Shown piece after piece: positions 25,358 to 34,038 of a stretch of 48,044 bases of DNA. Position numbers and translations under genes: made by a program. The stretch is from Akkermansia sp. (GTDB taxonomy: Bacteria; Verrucomicrobiota; Verrucomicrobiia; Verrucomicrobiales; Akkermansiaceae), in NCBI GenBank assembly GCA_017521405.1, contig JAFXCP010000013.1, positions 1 through 48,044 on the forward strand, read 5' to 3'. Under the pieces are notes generated by a model that saw nothing but the letters and a program-made list of their open reading frames with translations, did no database searches and was not told the DNA's origin. Each line of letters opens with the position of its first letter. The first letter of the stretch is position 1.

Positions 25358-25938
25358 GATTGCAACGCTTACGGCGTACCCTGAGAGGCGCAGGAGGCGT
25401 ACGCCTGTACGATATACCCGGAGTTATCTATCCGCCGGAGATGCTGGAAGAGCCGAGCAAGACTCCGCCGGGGCAGGACAAATTGCAAATGCAAGCCCCG
25501 CCATGGGGAGTAAGCACGCAGGAGGCCGCGCAAATGCTGGGGCTAAGCCTCTCCGGCACTCGCAGTTTACTGCAACGGAAGCGAGTACGATACATGGCCG
25601 TGGGTACCCAGCTGCAGAATGCGCGCTTGTACTGGCACCGGGAGGAAGTGGCACGGCTTTGCACGCGAGCCATGCCGAGGGTACACAGCCGGCCGGAGCA
25701 TACGTACAGCGCAGCGGAGGTGTGCCAAGTGCTGCAAATTGGGCGCAGCAGCCTGTACCGCTATGTGCGGCGCTATAAGCTCAAGGAGATACGGGTAAAA
25801 CTGCTGACGCAGGGGCACCTGCGGCGCAAGTATTTTTACCTGCAATCCGAGATTAGGCAACTGGCGGCCCGCATTCGCGCCGCGAAATCGCACATGGTGG
25901 AAGCCAGCCATTTGATGCGAGAGACAGAGAAGAATTAA
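25351..25938 (+). CDS. Double helix-turn-helix DNA-binding protein
   Basis: Two excisionase/MerR-type winged-helix-like motifs are visible in 195 residues: VSTQEAAQMLGLSLSGTRSL (about 53-72) and YSAAEVCQVLQIGRSSLYRY (about 119-138), each followed by a basic strand. The protein is very Arg-rich (N terminus MVRLQRLRRTLRG). It is one of the few genes here with a purine-rich site before the start: AAAGGGGG with 5-6 nt spacing. It faces the RND pump gene tail to tail with 19 nt between, and could regulate it, but this is inference only. No ligand-binding domain is evident. Confidence 0.75.
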   Translation: MVRLQRLRRTLRGAGGVRLYDIPGVIYPPEMLEEPSKTPPGQDKLQMQAPPWGVSTQEAAQMLGLSLSGTRSLLQRKRVRYMAVGTQLQNARLYWHREEVARLCTRAMPRVHSRPEHTYSAAEVCQVLQIGRSSLYRYVRRYKLKEIRVKLLTQGHLRRKYFYLQSEIRQLAARIRAAKSHMVEASHLMRETEKN

Positions 25939-25947
25939 GCCCCACAC

Positions 25948-25986
25948 GCTGCACCACCTAAGGTAGGGGTGGTGCAGCTTCCTCCT
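25948..25986 (+). terminator. Hairpin between the HTH and RND genes
   Basis: A perfect 11-bp stem (GCTGCACCACC / GGTGGTGCAGC) with a 9-nt loop is followed by TTCCTCCTTT. Most of it lies in the 3' coding end of the RND gene, so it may serve the HTH gene. Confidence 0.6.
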
Positions 25987-28900
25987 TTGCCGGAGAGCGG
26001 CGGCACAGCTGCTCCAGCATACGGGAGAGGATAAAATACCCCCAAGGGATAAACAAGGTACCCAACAGCGTGGCCAAGCCCATGCCGCCAATCACACAAA
26101 AGCCCACCACACGGCGCGCAGCCGCCCCGGCGCCGGATGCCGCCGCCAAGGGAATACAGCCAAGAATAAAGGCCAAACTCGTCATCAGAATAGGCCGCAA
26201 GCGCACATCGGCCGCCCGCAGCGTGGCATGCAGAAGGGAAAAGCCCTGCTCCCGGCAATTCTGGGCAAACTCCACAATGAGAATGGCATTCTTCGCCGCC
26301 AGACCAATCAGCATAATCAGACCGATGCGGGCATACAAATCCAGCTGCATATGCCCGGCCAGCAGTCCCAGAAAAGCCCCCAGCACCGCAATAGGAATCG
26401 TGATGGCCACGGAAAGCGGGCGCCCCCAACTGCCATACAGGGAAGCCAGCAGCAAATATGCAAAGGCTCCGGAGAGCAGCAGCAGCATCCCCAGCCCCAA
26501 TCCCGCTGCCGCTTTCTGCTCCTGAAAACTCATACCGGAATAGGAATAGCCCATATCATCCGGCATGGTGCGCTCGAAAGCCGTTTCCAGAGCGGCCATA
26601 GCCTGTGCAGCAGAATAGCCCGGGGCGGCTACCACCTCCAGCATAGAAGCATTATACATATTCTGGCGCAGAATGAACTCCGGTCCCCAAGTGGGGAGAA
26701 TCTGCACCAAACTTTCCAGCGGGATGCGGCTGCCGGAGGCACCCGGCAAGTAGAGCTGCCGCAGGTTCTGCTGCGTCATTCGGTACGGAGCATCCGCCTG
26801 GAGGTATACTTGGTACTGGTAGCCGAAGCGGTTCATATAATTCACGAAAGTGCTACCCAGATAGGTTTGGAGCGTATCGTACAGCGCCGGGAGCTGCACC
26901 CCTTGGGTAAGGGCCTTCTCCGTGTGGGGTACCAGAAGGAGCTGGGGCGTATCCGCCGCCATCAGGTTCTGCACAGAGGCCACCTGCGGAAGGCGAGAGA
27001 GCGTTTTCACAAAATCCTCCGTTTGGGCGGCAAGGTAGCGGCTGCCCTTTCCGGCGCGGTCCTCCAGCATGAGGGTAATATCCCCGGAGGCGCCCACTCC
27101 CGGAATGGGTGGCGGGCACACGGCAAAAGCCACACCGCCTGTATCCAGTGCCGCCAGGCGCCCCCGCAGTGCCTGAGCTATGGCCACGGCATGCTCCGCC
27201 GGGGTCTCCCGTTCTGCCCAGGGCTTTAGGGAGACGAAGAAGAAGGCATTAGCCGTACTTTGAACCCCGGTAAGCAGGTTAAAACCATTCACCATCACCA
27301 CGCCCTCTACCCCGGGCGTATGGAGCAGCTCCGCGAGAATCCCCTCGGAGGCGTGTTCCGTAGATTCCAAAGAGCTGCCCATGGGCATTTGCAGAGCTCC
27401 GTAAAAATAGCCCTCGTCCTCCATGGGGAGGAAGCCCTCCGGCAAACGCTGTGCCAGCGGGTATAAAGCCCCCGCCAGCGAGAGCAGTGCCACCAGCACC
27501 GGCACACCGGAACGAATCATCTGCCCCGATACCCACACATACCCCCGGCGCAGCACATACATACCGGCCTGCCAGTGCCGCGCCATCCACCCCGGCGCAC
27601 GATGCGGCCGCAGTAGCAGTGCTGCCAGTGCCGGGCTAAGGCTCAACGCATTAAAGGCGGAAAGCAAAATTGATACACCAATCGTCACCGCAAATTGCTT
27701 GAACAGCACCCCCGTAATCCCCGGCAGTAGCAAACAGGGGAAAAAGACCGCCGCCAGAACCAAGGCCGTGGCCACCACCGGGCCGGCCACCTCCCGCATG
27801 GCTGCCAATGTGGCTGCGGCGGGCGGCTCCCCCGCCTCCAAATGCACTTGCACCGCCTCCACCACCACAATCGCATCGTCCACCACCAGCCCAATGGCCA
27901 GCACCAGCCCCATAAGGCATATGGTGTTAATTTCCATCCCGAAGAGCGGCAGGAACAGAAAAGTACCCAGCAAGCTCACCGGTATAGCCGCCAGCGGGAT
28001 GAGCGTGGCCCGCGCATCCTGCAAAAAGAGAAATACCACCAGCATCACCAGCACCAGCGCGAGCAGCAGCGTGCTGAGGATTTCCTGAATTCCCAAGCGC
28101 ACACTTCGGGTTGTATCCAGCGCACACACCAGCTGCAAGCCCGGTGGCAAGCGGTAAGAGCGCAGCGTTTGTTCCACAGCCTGTGCTGTTTCCAAAGCAT
28201 TACTGCCGGGGCTTTGGTACACGGCTATAATAGCACAAGCCTCCCCGTTGTACGAGGCGGAGAGGTTGTAACTCTGCGTTCCCAGTTCTATGCGGGCCAC
28301 ATCCTGCAGGCGCACCAAGCGCCCCTTCTCCGCGCGCAGGATGATTTGCCCGAATTCTTCCGGGGTGGAAAGCCGCCCCGGTGCCCGTACCGTATAGGTG
28401 CTTGCCTGCCCGGCAGGAGCGGGTGCCGCACCGATTTGCCCCATGGGGTGTACACTATTCTGGGCGCGGATGGCCGCCGCCACCTCCTCCGTACTTATCC
28501 CCAGAGCCGCCAATTTTTCCGGTTGCAACCAAATACGCATGGCATATTGCCCCGCCCCGAAAATCGTCACATTCCCCACCCCGGCCGTGCGCAGCAACGG
28601 ATTAAGGAGGTTAATATAGGCATAATTACTCATCCATGTGCTGTCGAACTCCCCGCCGGGTGCCCGCAGCACGTACAGCAGCATAGGCGGTCCACTCATC
28701 ACCCGCATGCTTACCCCCATTTGCTGCACCTCCGTGGGCAGCTGGGCATTTGCCTGTGCATAGCGCAAATAGGAAAGCACCTGGTCCATATCCCCGCTAC
28801 TGCCGGATTCGAAGAGAATATTCAGCGTCATCTGCCCCGCATTCGTACTCGTACTACTCATATATTCCATTCCCTCCACCCCACTCACCATCTGCTCTAT

Positions 28901-29092
28901 CGGTGCAGCCACGGAATCCGCCACCGTTTGGCAATCCGCCCCGGGAAAGCTGGCTGTTATCGAAACCTGCGGAGGCACAATATCCGGATACTGCGCCACC
29001 GGTAGCTGCCATGCGGCAAATAAACCGCCCAGTACCATCATCAACGCCAAACTTACCGCCACCACAGGCTGCCGGATGAAAAATGCATACAT
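25958..29092 (-). CDS. RND multidrug efflux transporter (AcrB/HAE1 family)
   Basis: This inner-membrane proton antiporter of about 1044 residues has 12 predicted TM helices and two large periplasmic loops. The N terminus matches AcrB (FFIRQPVVAV, LPVAQYPDIVPPQV). TM4 carries the proton-relay pair in GLVLAIGLVVDDAIVVVE, and the porter loops show SFPGAD and GVEGMEYMSS. ATG 29092 puts the family start MYAFFIRQP at residue 1. A longer start at 29140 is possible because a run of eight G lies 7 nt upstream of it. No membrane-fusion or outer-membrane partner gene is adjacent. Confidence 0.94.
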   Translation of the reverse strand: MYAFFIRQPVVAVSLALMMVLGGLFAAWQLPVAQYPDIVPPQVSITASFPGADCQTVADSVAAPIEQMVSGVEGMEYMSSTSTNAGQMTLNILFESGSSGDMDQVLSYLRYAQANAQLPTEVQQMGVSMRVMSGPPMLLYVLRAPGGEFDSTWMSNYAYINLLNPLLRTAGVGNVTIFGAGQYAMRIWLQPEKLAALGISTEEVAAAIRAQNSVHPMGQIGAAPAPAGQASTYTVRAPGRLSTPEEFGQIILRAEKGRLVRLQDVARIELGTQSYNLSASYNGEACAIIAVYQSPGSNALETAQAVEQTLRSYRLPPGLQLVCALDTTRSVRLGIQEILSTLLLALVLVMLVVFLFLQDARATLIPLAAIPVSLLGTFLFLPLFGMEINTICLMGLVLAIGLVVDDAIVVVEAVQVHLEAGEPPAAATLAAMREVAGPVVATALVLAAVFFPCLLLPGITGVLFKQFAVTIGVSILLSAFNALSLSPALAALLLRPHRAPGWMARHWQAGMYVLRRGYVWVSGQMIRSGVPVLVALLSLAGALYPLAQRLPEGFLPMEDEGYFYGALQMPMGSSLESTEHASEGILAELLHTPGVEGVVMVNGFNLLTGVQSTANAFFFVSLKPWAERETPAEHAVAIAQALRGRLAALDTGGVAFAVCPPPIPGVGASGDITLMLEDRAGKGSRYLAAQTEDFVKTLSRLPQVASVQNLMAADTPQLLLVPHTEKALTQGVQLPALYDTLQTYLGSTFVNYMNRFGYQYQVYLQADAPYRMTQQNLRQLYLPGASGSRIPLESLVQILPTWGPEFILRQNMYNASMLEVVAAPGYSAAQAMAALETAFERTMPDDMGYSYSGMSFQEQKAAAGLGLGMLLLLSGAFAYLLLASLYGSWGRPLSVAITIPIAVLGAFLGLLAGHMQLDLYARIGLIMLIGLAAKNAILIVEFAQNCREQGFSLLHATLRAADVRLRPILMTSLAFILGCIPLAAASGAGAAARRVVGFCVIGGMGLATLLGTLFIPWGYFILSRMLEQLCRRSPAKEEAAPPLP

Positions 29093-29202
29093 GAGGATGC
29101 CTATTTCGAGTCCGCGCACTGCCGGCGTGTTGAATAACATGCAGATTCCCCCCCCGCCGGGTAGCCGGCATCACACTTCTGCCCGCATGCAGCAGTTTTT
29201 CC

Positions 29203-29231
29203 TTGCCTTTCCGCGCTCCCTGTGTTTCAAT
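29203..29231 (+). promoter_or_regulatory. Weak predicted promoter of tRNA-Leu
   Basis: TTGCCT (29203-29208), 17 bp, TTCAAT (29226-29231). The start would be about 18 nt before the tRNA. Confidence 0.35.
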
Positions 29232-29255
29232 TAGCCCCGCAGTTCATGCACACGT

Positions 29256-29339
29256 GCCACAGTGGCGGAATGGTAGACGCAGGAGACTTAAAATCTCCCG
29301 GTCGTTTAGACTGTACGGGTTCGAGTCCCGTCTGTGGTA
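29256..29339 (+). tRNA. tRNA-Leu (TAA anticodon)
   Basis: The acceptor arm GCCACAG (29256-29262) pairs with CTGTGGT (29332-29338). The D-arm is TGGCGGAATGGTAGACGC, of the leucine type. The anticodon stem GGAGA/TCTCC encloses CTTAAAA with anticodon TAA, reading UUA. A long variable arm (class II) precedes the T-arm ACGGGTTCGAGTCCCGT. The 3' CCA is not encoded and must be added after transcription. The remaining bases between 29093 and 29483 show no other gene. Confidence 0.95.
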
Positions 29340-29426
29340 GTTGATTGTATCCCCCCGCTCTTCTTGACGAAGCACTCGCCGCCTTCTTTGCCGGCATACC
29401 ATGGGGGCGCATGCAGCACTCACTGC

Positions 29427-29455
29427 TTGCTACGGGGAGGGAAATATGTTATCCT
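29427..29455 (+). promoter_or_regulatory. Predicted promoter of the HAD-GH84 operon
   Basis: TTGCTA (29427-29432), 17 bp, TATCCT (29450-29455). The predicted leader is about 22 nt before ATG 29484. Confidence 0.55.
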
Positions 29456-29483
29456 AGGCGGGTAGTACCCCTACATCACCTAT

Positions 29484-30137
29484 ATGTTAAAGGCAGTTCT
29501 TTTTGATATGGATGGCACGCTGGGAGACACTCTACCCCTGTGCATAGAGAGTTTTCGCGTGTGCGTACAGGAGGTGGTGGGCACCAAACCCAGTGCAGAG
29601 GAAGTGGTAAGCCATTTCGGGCTGAGCGACCGCGGAGTACTGGGCAAGCTGCTGGGAATGGACCCGGAATCCCCGGAGCTGCCGGTAACTCACTTTCAGA
29701 AGGTGTATGAGCGGCTGCACCCGGAGCTGGCACCTGCCCCCTTCCCCGGAGCGGTGGAAATGCTGCTGGCTCTCAAAGCCGCCGGGCTGCGAGTGGGGCT
29801 CATTAGCGGAAAGGAAATTTACACCGCCGGGCCCACCATTCGCCGTTATGGCATGGAGGGAATTTTTGAGTGGTGCGGGCTAGGTGTACCCAGCCACAAC
29901 TGCAAGCACGAGCGCTTGGCGGAAGTGATGCAACTGTGGGGTCTGCACCCGGAAGAGATGATTTACGTGGGAGATGCCCCCAGTGATATTGAACTGAGCC
30001 ACCGCGCCGGCGTACGCATTATCAATGCCGCATGGGCCGGAAGTGCCGCCGAGGTGGAGGCTGCATGCCTGGCACTGCACCCGGATTACCGATTGGATAA
30101 TTTTAACCTACTCCTTCCTCTTATTAAAAGTTTATGA
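29484..30137 (+). CDS. HAD superfamily phosphatase
   Basis: The 217-residue protein has the HAD motifs: I, VLFDMDGTLGDT with nucleophile Asp8 and acid/base Asp10; II, VGLISGK (Ser); III, a Lys around NCKHERL; IV, MIYVGDAPSDIE (acidic pair). The alpha-helical cap between residues 15 and 85 fits the phosphoglycolate phosphatase / beta-phosphoglucomutase subgroup, but the substrate cannot be determined. Its stop overlaps the start of the GH84 gene (ATGA at 30134), so the two proteins are made from one mRNA. A role with a sugar phosphate from the hexosaminidase pathway is only inference. Confidence 0.88.
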   Translation: MLKAVLFDMDGTLGDTLPLCIESFRVCVQEVVGTKPSAEEVVSHFGLSDRGVLGKLLGMDPESPELPVTHFQKVYERLHPELAPAPFPGAVEMLLALKAAGLRVGLISGKEIYTAGPTIRRYGMEGIFEWCGLGVPSHNCKHERLAEVMQLWGLHPEEMIYVGDAPSDIELSHRAGVRIINAAWAGSAAEVEAACLALHPDYRLDNFNLLLPLIKSL

Positions 30138-33019
30138 ATACACACATCCTAACCGCCGCAACGGCTCTTGCCTGCGTGCCTGCACTTATTGCCCCGGCCA
30201 TGGCCACAAGTACAAAACCTATTTACCCCACTCCCAAACATCTGGAGCTGCAAACAGGCACCATCCACGCCACGGAAGTGGAGGTGCTCCTGCGTACACC
30301 GGAAAGCACCGGAGAGCTCTGGAATCGCTTACCTGCTAAGGAAGGCGGCTACGCCATCGAAATCACCCCGCAAGGCAAGGTGCGCGTACTGGCAAACGAT
30401 GAAACCGGCCGCTTCTATGCTAAGCAAACCCTCTCCCAAATGTTGCGGAATGTAGCCGGTGCCGCAGATGCCCACAAAGACCCCTACCCGAAGCTGGGTG
30501 TGGAGGAAGTGGCGCGCCTGGGGCAGCTCCCCATCGGCACCGTGGTAGACTGGCCGGATTTACGCTACCGTGGCGTGGTGGAAGGGTACTACGGCATCCC
30601 GTGGAGCTACGAAGCACGCCAATCCCAATTCCGTTTTTACGGGCGCAACAAGATGAATATGTACATCTACGCACCGAAGGATGACCCCCTGCACCACGGT
30701 TTGGGCTGCTATCAGGCGTACCCGGAGAGCAAAGCACTGGAAATTGCCGCGCTGGTGCGCTGCGCCCGGGAGAACCATGTGCGTTTCGTATGGGCTATTC
30801 ACCCTGCCAATACCGTGCGCTGGGAGGAAAACAACGGCCGCACCCAAATGGATGCCCTCTGCGCCAAACTCCAAAAAATGTACGAATTAGGCGTGCGGGA
30901 TTTCGGCGTTCTGGTGGATGACTCCTTCGGGGAAATCGGCAAACCGGAGCGGCAGGTACAGCTTTGCAACTATATTCTGGAAAACTTTATCCGCAAGCAT
31001 CCGGATGTGAATCAGGAGCTCATTATGTGCCCCACGGGCTACAACCGCTCTTGGACCACCCCGAAATTCCTCAACACCATTGGCGAGGGGCTCCATAAGG
31101 ACATTCACATCATGTGGACCGGTAACACCGTGGTGCACGATATTACACTGGAGGGCCAGCAATGGGTGAACCAACACGTCCAACGCCCCACCTTCATCTG
31201 GTGGAACTGGCCATGCAACGATTTCAAACCATCCCGCCTCTCCATGGGGCGCACCTATGGCCTGGGCCAGGAGCCGGAAATGCTACAAGCCATGAGCGGC
31301 TTTGTAGCCAACCCCATGGAACGCGCAGAAGCCAGCAAAGTGGGCCTGTACGGCGTGGCCGCCTACACTTGGAACATTGCCGGATTCGATTCCGAACGCA
31401 CTTGGAAAGATGGCATCACCCGCTTGTACCCCCGCTGTGCCGCTGCCATGCAAAACTTCTGCGAGCATAACTCGGACCTCCTGCCCAATGGACACAACTA
31501 CCTGCGAGAGGAATCCGTGTGCTTGGGCGATTTACCCAACCGCCTCCGCAATTCCATCACCGCCGGTCAGCCGGATCCCGAGCTGTGTGAAAAAATGATT
31601 AGCATCTTCTCCGGCGTAGCCAGTGCCGGAGAAAAGCTCAAAGCCACCCGCGATATCGGAGCCTTGCAACGGGAAATCGGTCCCTGGCTGGAAGCTTACG
31701 AAAGCATGGGCCTTGCCGGTATCCACGCTATGCGCGGCTTGCTCTCCCACAGCCTGCCGGAGCGCTTGGATGTGTTCTTCCGCTTGGTGGATAAACTCCA
31801 AAGCATTAAGGACCTGCGCCGCGATGCCTGGGTGAACGACCATGTGGAACAGGTGAACGATGTACAGGTGGGCTCCTTTGCTCTTACCCCCACGGTAATG
31901 ACAGCCTATAACTACCTGAACGCCAGCATCTATGCACCACTCTCCGGTATGGATTTCCGCGCCTTCATGCCGCAATTCTCCACCAATGCCGGCAATGCCA
32001 ACGAGAATGCGGCCAATCTTGCGGATAATAACCTCTCCTCCTACTGGCTCTCCGGTGCCGTGCAGAAAGAAGGAGATTGGTTCTGCCTCGATTTCGGGGA
32101 ACCCATGCCGGTACGCACTGTAAAACTGCTGCAAGCAGACCGCGTGCGCAGCCAGCACTTCGCCAAAAAAGGACAGCTTGAATACAGCCCGGACGGCACC
32201 ACATGGACCCCGTTGGGTGAACCCACCACCGGGCCGAACGTGATGAAAAACCTCACGCTCAACCCCATACAAGCACGCATGCTGCGTTTCCGCATACTGG
32301 AGCCACAGCCCCGCCGCCGCCTTGCCCTGTGCGAATTCTCCGTCAACACGCCCCTCCCCTGCCAGCTCTCCAATACCATTGGCGATTTGAAGGGACTCTC
32401 CGCATATAACGACGATACCAGCATTGCCCTCTGCCGCATTATGGAAAGTGCCAAGGCACAGCCCGGCGGCAGCATTGCACTGGAATTCCCCACCCCCGTG
32501 CAAGCCACCCAATTCGTTATCGACTTCGATAACGCCCGCCTGAGCGAGTGGGCCAAGCTCGAATTTACCCTGCCGGATGGCAGCAAACACAGCCCCACCC
32601 TCCAGCGCCACGAGAAGAGCAACATCTTCTACATTCCCAAGGAGGACATGCCCCAAAGCCCCATTGCCGCCATCCGTTTTACCCATATCGGCAGCGAAGC
32701 TCAGGACATTCGTGTGAACCAGTTTGTGCTTACCACGCCCTTTCTGGAAAGCGATGCCCAACCCGCTAACCTTACGGATTGCGACTTCTCCACCTTCTTC
32801 AACACCGGGGAGAACGAGCTGAAACTCAAGCTTGCCGTACCCCAGAATGCCCACGTCATCACCCTCGTGGGCACCGCCGATTGCAAGGTGGAAGGAGCAG
32901 CCAAAGTAGGGCAGGATGGCATGCTCAGCACCTACCGCATTAACCACGGTGTAACGCACATCACCATCACCGCCGCTAAGCAGCCCGGCACCCGCATGTA
33001 CGAAGCCGTGTTCAACTAA
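30134..33019 (+). CDS. Secreted GH84 beta-N-acetylglucosaminidase
   Basis: The 961-residue protein begins with a signal peptide (cleavage after about AMA, residue 24). A GH84-associated N-terminal domain (about 30-140) precedes the catalytic barrel, which opens with YRGVVEGYYGIPWSYEARQ (145-163). The catalytic aspartate pair is Asp262-Asp263 in GVLVDDSFGE. YGVAAYTWNIAGFD and an alpha-helical region follow. Residues about 620-760 look like an F5/8-type (CBM32) beta-sandwich (SSYWLSG, SPDGTTWTPLGE, ARMLRFRI), then another beta-rich tail. It should remove terminal GlcNAc from host glycans or glycoproteins by substrate-assisted hydrolysis. It overlaps the HAD gene. Confidence 0.93.
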   Translation: MNTHILTAATALACVPALIAPAMATSTKPIYPTPKHLELQTGTIHATEVEVLLRTPESTGELWNRLPAKEGGYAIEITPQGKVRVLANDETGRFYAKQTLSQMLRNVAGAADAHKDPYPKLGVEEVARLGQLPIGTVVDWPDLRYRGVVEGYYGIPWSYEARQSQFRFYGRNKMNMYIYAPKDDPLHHGLGCYQAYPESKALEIAALVRCARENHVRFVWAIHPANTVRWEENNGRTQMDALCAKLQKMYELGVRDFGVLVDDSFGEIGKPERQVQLCNYILENFIRKHPDVNQELIMCPTGYNRSWTTPKFLNTIGEGLHKDIHIMWTGNTVVHDITLEGQQWVNQHVQRPTFIWWNWPCNDFKPSRLSMGRTYGLGQEPEMLQAMSGFVANPMERAEASKVGLYGVAAYTWNIAGFDSERTWKDGITRLYPRCAAAMQNFCEHNSDLLPNGHNYLREESVCLGDLPNRLRNSITAGQPDPELCEKMISIFSGVASAGEKLKATRDIGALQREIGPWLEAYESMGLAGIHAMRGLLSHSLPERLDVFFRLVDKLQSIKDLRRDAWVNDHVEQVNDVQVGSFALTPTVMTAYNYLNASIYAPLSGMDFRAFMPQFSTNAGNANENAANLADNNLSSYWLSGAVQKEGDWFCLDFGEPMPVRTVKLLQADRVRSQHFAKKGQLEYSPDGTTWTPLGEPTTGPNVMKNLTLNPIQARMLRFRILEPQPRRRLALCEFSVNTPLPCQLSNTIGDLKGLSAYNDDTSIALCRIMESAKAQPGGSIALEFPTPVQATQFVIDFDNARLSEWAKLEFTLPDGSKHSPTLQRHEKSNIFYIPKEDMPQSPIAAIRFTHIGSEAQDIRVNQFVLTTPFLESDAQPANLTDCDFSTFFNTGENELKLKLAVPQNAHVITLVGTADCKVEGAAKVGQDGMLSTYRINHGVTHITITAAKQPGTRMYEAVFN

Positions 33020-33043
33020 TCCCTCCCCCGCAGGATTCCCCCC

Positions 33044-33081
33044 AAAAAAACGCCGCTGCCCGATATAGGGCAGCGGCGTTT
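33044..33081 (-). terminator. Bidirectional terminator between the GH84 and PEP-CTERM genes
   Basis: A perfect stem (AAACGCCGCTGCCC / GGGCAGCGGCGTTT) with a 6-nt loop is followed by a T-run on the minus strand. It ends the minus-strand gene well and may stop GH84 transcripts on the other strand. Confidence 0.9.
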
Positions 33082-33108
33082 GAAATTAACACCAAATCGC
33101 AGCGGGCA

Positions 33109-33840
33109 TTAAGCACGGCGGCGGCGCATAGCCAAGCCGGCAAGAGCCAGCAGACTCAGCGTGGCAGAAGCAGGCTCCGGCACCACCGTAGAAACCACTT
33201 CCTCCGCAGTAAGAGCCCGGTTCCAGATGATTGCATGGTTGTAATCGAAGGAGCCGTCAATCGTCTCGCCACCGTAGAAACGGGAACCAAACTGAATGCC
33301 GGTGATACCGGTATTCGTATCCCAATTGGTCCACTGCCCCACCTGCACACCATTGTTATAAGCGGTGAAGGTCTTAGCGGTAGCATCGGACACAAGGGTA
33401 ATCGTGGTAGTGCCGGTGGTGCTGGCCTCCTTCGTGAGACCGAGGTCGATGCTGTACCCGCTCACGGTAGGATTCCCGCGGGTACTACCATCGAAATACT
33501 TGGTGCTATCATTGCCACCGCAGGTGTTGTACAGCACCACATTGCTGCCATCCGTGCGAATTTGCAACATACCATCATCCCACCCTGCAGCGGTATTGCT
33601 ACCGGAGGCACTGAAAATATCACCACTGGTAAGGGTAACATTCGCAATATCGAACGCTACGGTAAAGGATGTGCCGGTGGAAACTTCGTTCCAAGGCGTG
33701 TTGGAGGAAGTGGCTGTAATGAGGCTGCTTGTGGAGAACACCACGTCCTGCTGCAACACGGCAGACATGTTAGCAAGCCCCACGGATTCCGCCCCGGCCA
33801 TACCGGCCAAAGCAAACAAGGCAATAAGTGTCTTTTTCAT
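33109..33840 (-). CDS. PEP-CTERM protein with LamG/concanavalin-like domain
   Basis: The 243-residue product has a signal peptide (MKKTLIALFALAGMAGA), a beta-rich body and a C-terminal sorting signal: VPEPASATLSLLALAGLA followed by MRRRRA. The body contains SFTVAFDIANV, AKTFTAYNNGVQVGQWTNW, TGIQFGSRFYGG and DYNHAIIWNRALTAEEV, the pattern of LamG/jelly-roll glycan-binding domains. PEP-CTERM tails are cut by an exosortase, which is not encoded here. ATG 33840 starts the signal peptide; the frame extends 22 codons upstream without signal-like sequence. The tail is nearly identical to that of the protein at 35425. Confidence 0.9.
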   Translation of the reverse strand: MKKTLIALFALAGMAGAESVGLANMSAVLQQDVVFSTSSLITATSSNTPWNEVSTGTSFTVAFDIANVTLTSGDIFSASGSNTAAGWDDGMLQIRTDGSNVVLYNTCGGNDSTKYFDGSTRGNPTVSGYSIDLGLTKEASTTGTTTITLVSDATAKTFTAYNNGVQVGQWTNWDTNTGITGIQFGSRFYGGETIDGSFDYNHAIIWNRALTAEEVVSTVVPEPASATLSLLALAGLAMRRRRA

Positions 33841-33877
33841 CTGATATTTGCTGTTTTGAGAATAATAATCATATGCG

Positions 33878-33895
33878 GCGGGCAAAAGTGCCCGC
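33878..33895 (-). promoter_or_regulatory. 5'-leader hairpin of the PEP-CTERM gene
   Basis: A perfect 7-bp stem (GCGGGCA / TGCCCGC) with a 4-nt loop lies in the predicted leader, 38-55 nt before the start codon. It may stabilise the mRNA or block access. Confidence 0.4.
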
Positions 33896-33909
33896 TTTAC
33901 GCACACTGA

Positions 33910-33938
33910 ACATTACAACTTCTGTGCAATGGATGCAA
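33910..33938 (-). promoter_or_regulatory. Predicted promoter of the PEP-CTERM gene at 33109
   Basis: On the minus strand TTGCAT (33933-33938), 17 bp, TAATGT (33910-33915). The predicted leader is about 63 nt. Confidence 0.5.
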
Positions 33939-34003
33939 GCAAAAAAAAGCCGTCTTTCCTCCGCTTTTGCCTTTGAGTGCGGCAGGAAGGGCATTTTTTG
34001 GTA

Positions 34004-34032
34004 TTGTAAAAGGCGGTATAGTCTGCTACACT
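34004..34032 (+). promoter_or_regulatory. Predicted leaderless promoter of the spermidine-synthase-like gene
   Basis: TTGTAA (34004-34009), 17 bp, TACACT (34027-34032). The predicted start falls on ATG 34039. A second possible -10 TATAGT lies at 34017-34022. Confidence 0.58.
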
Positions 34033-34038
34033 CCCGCC

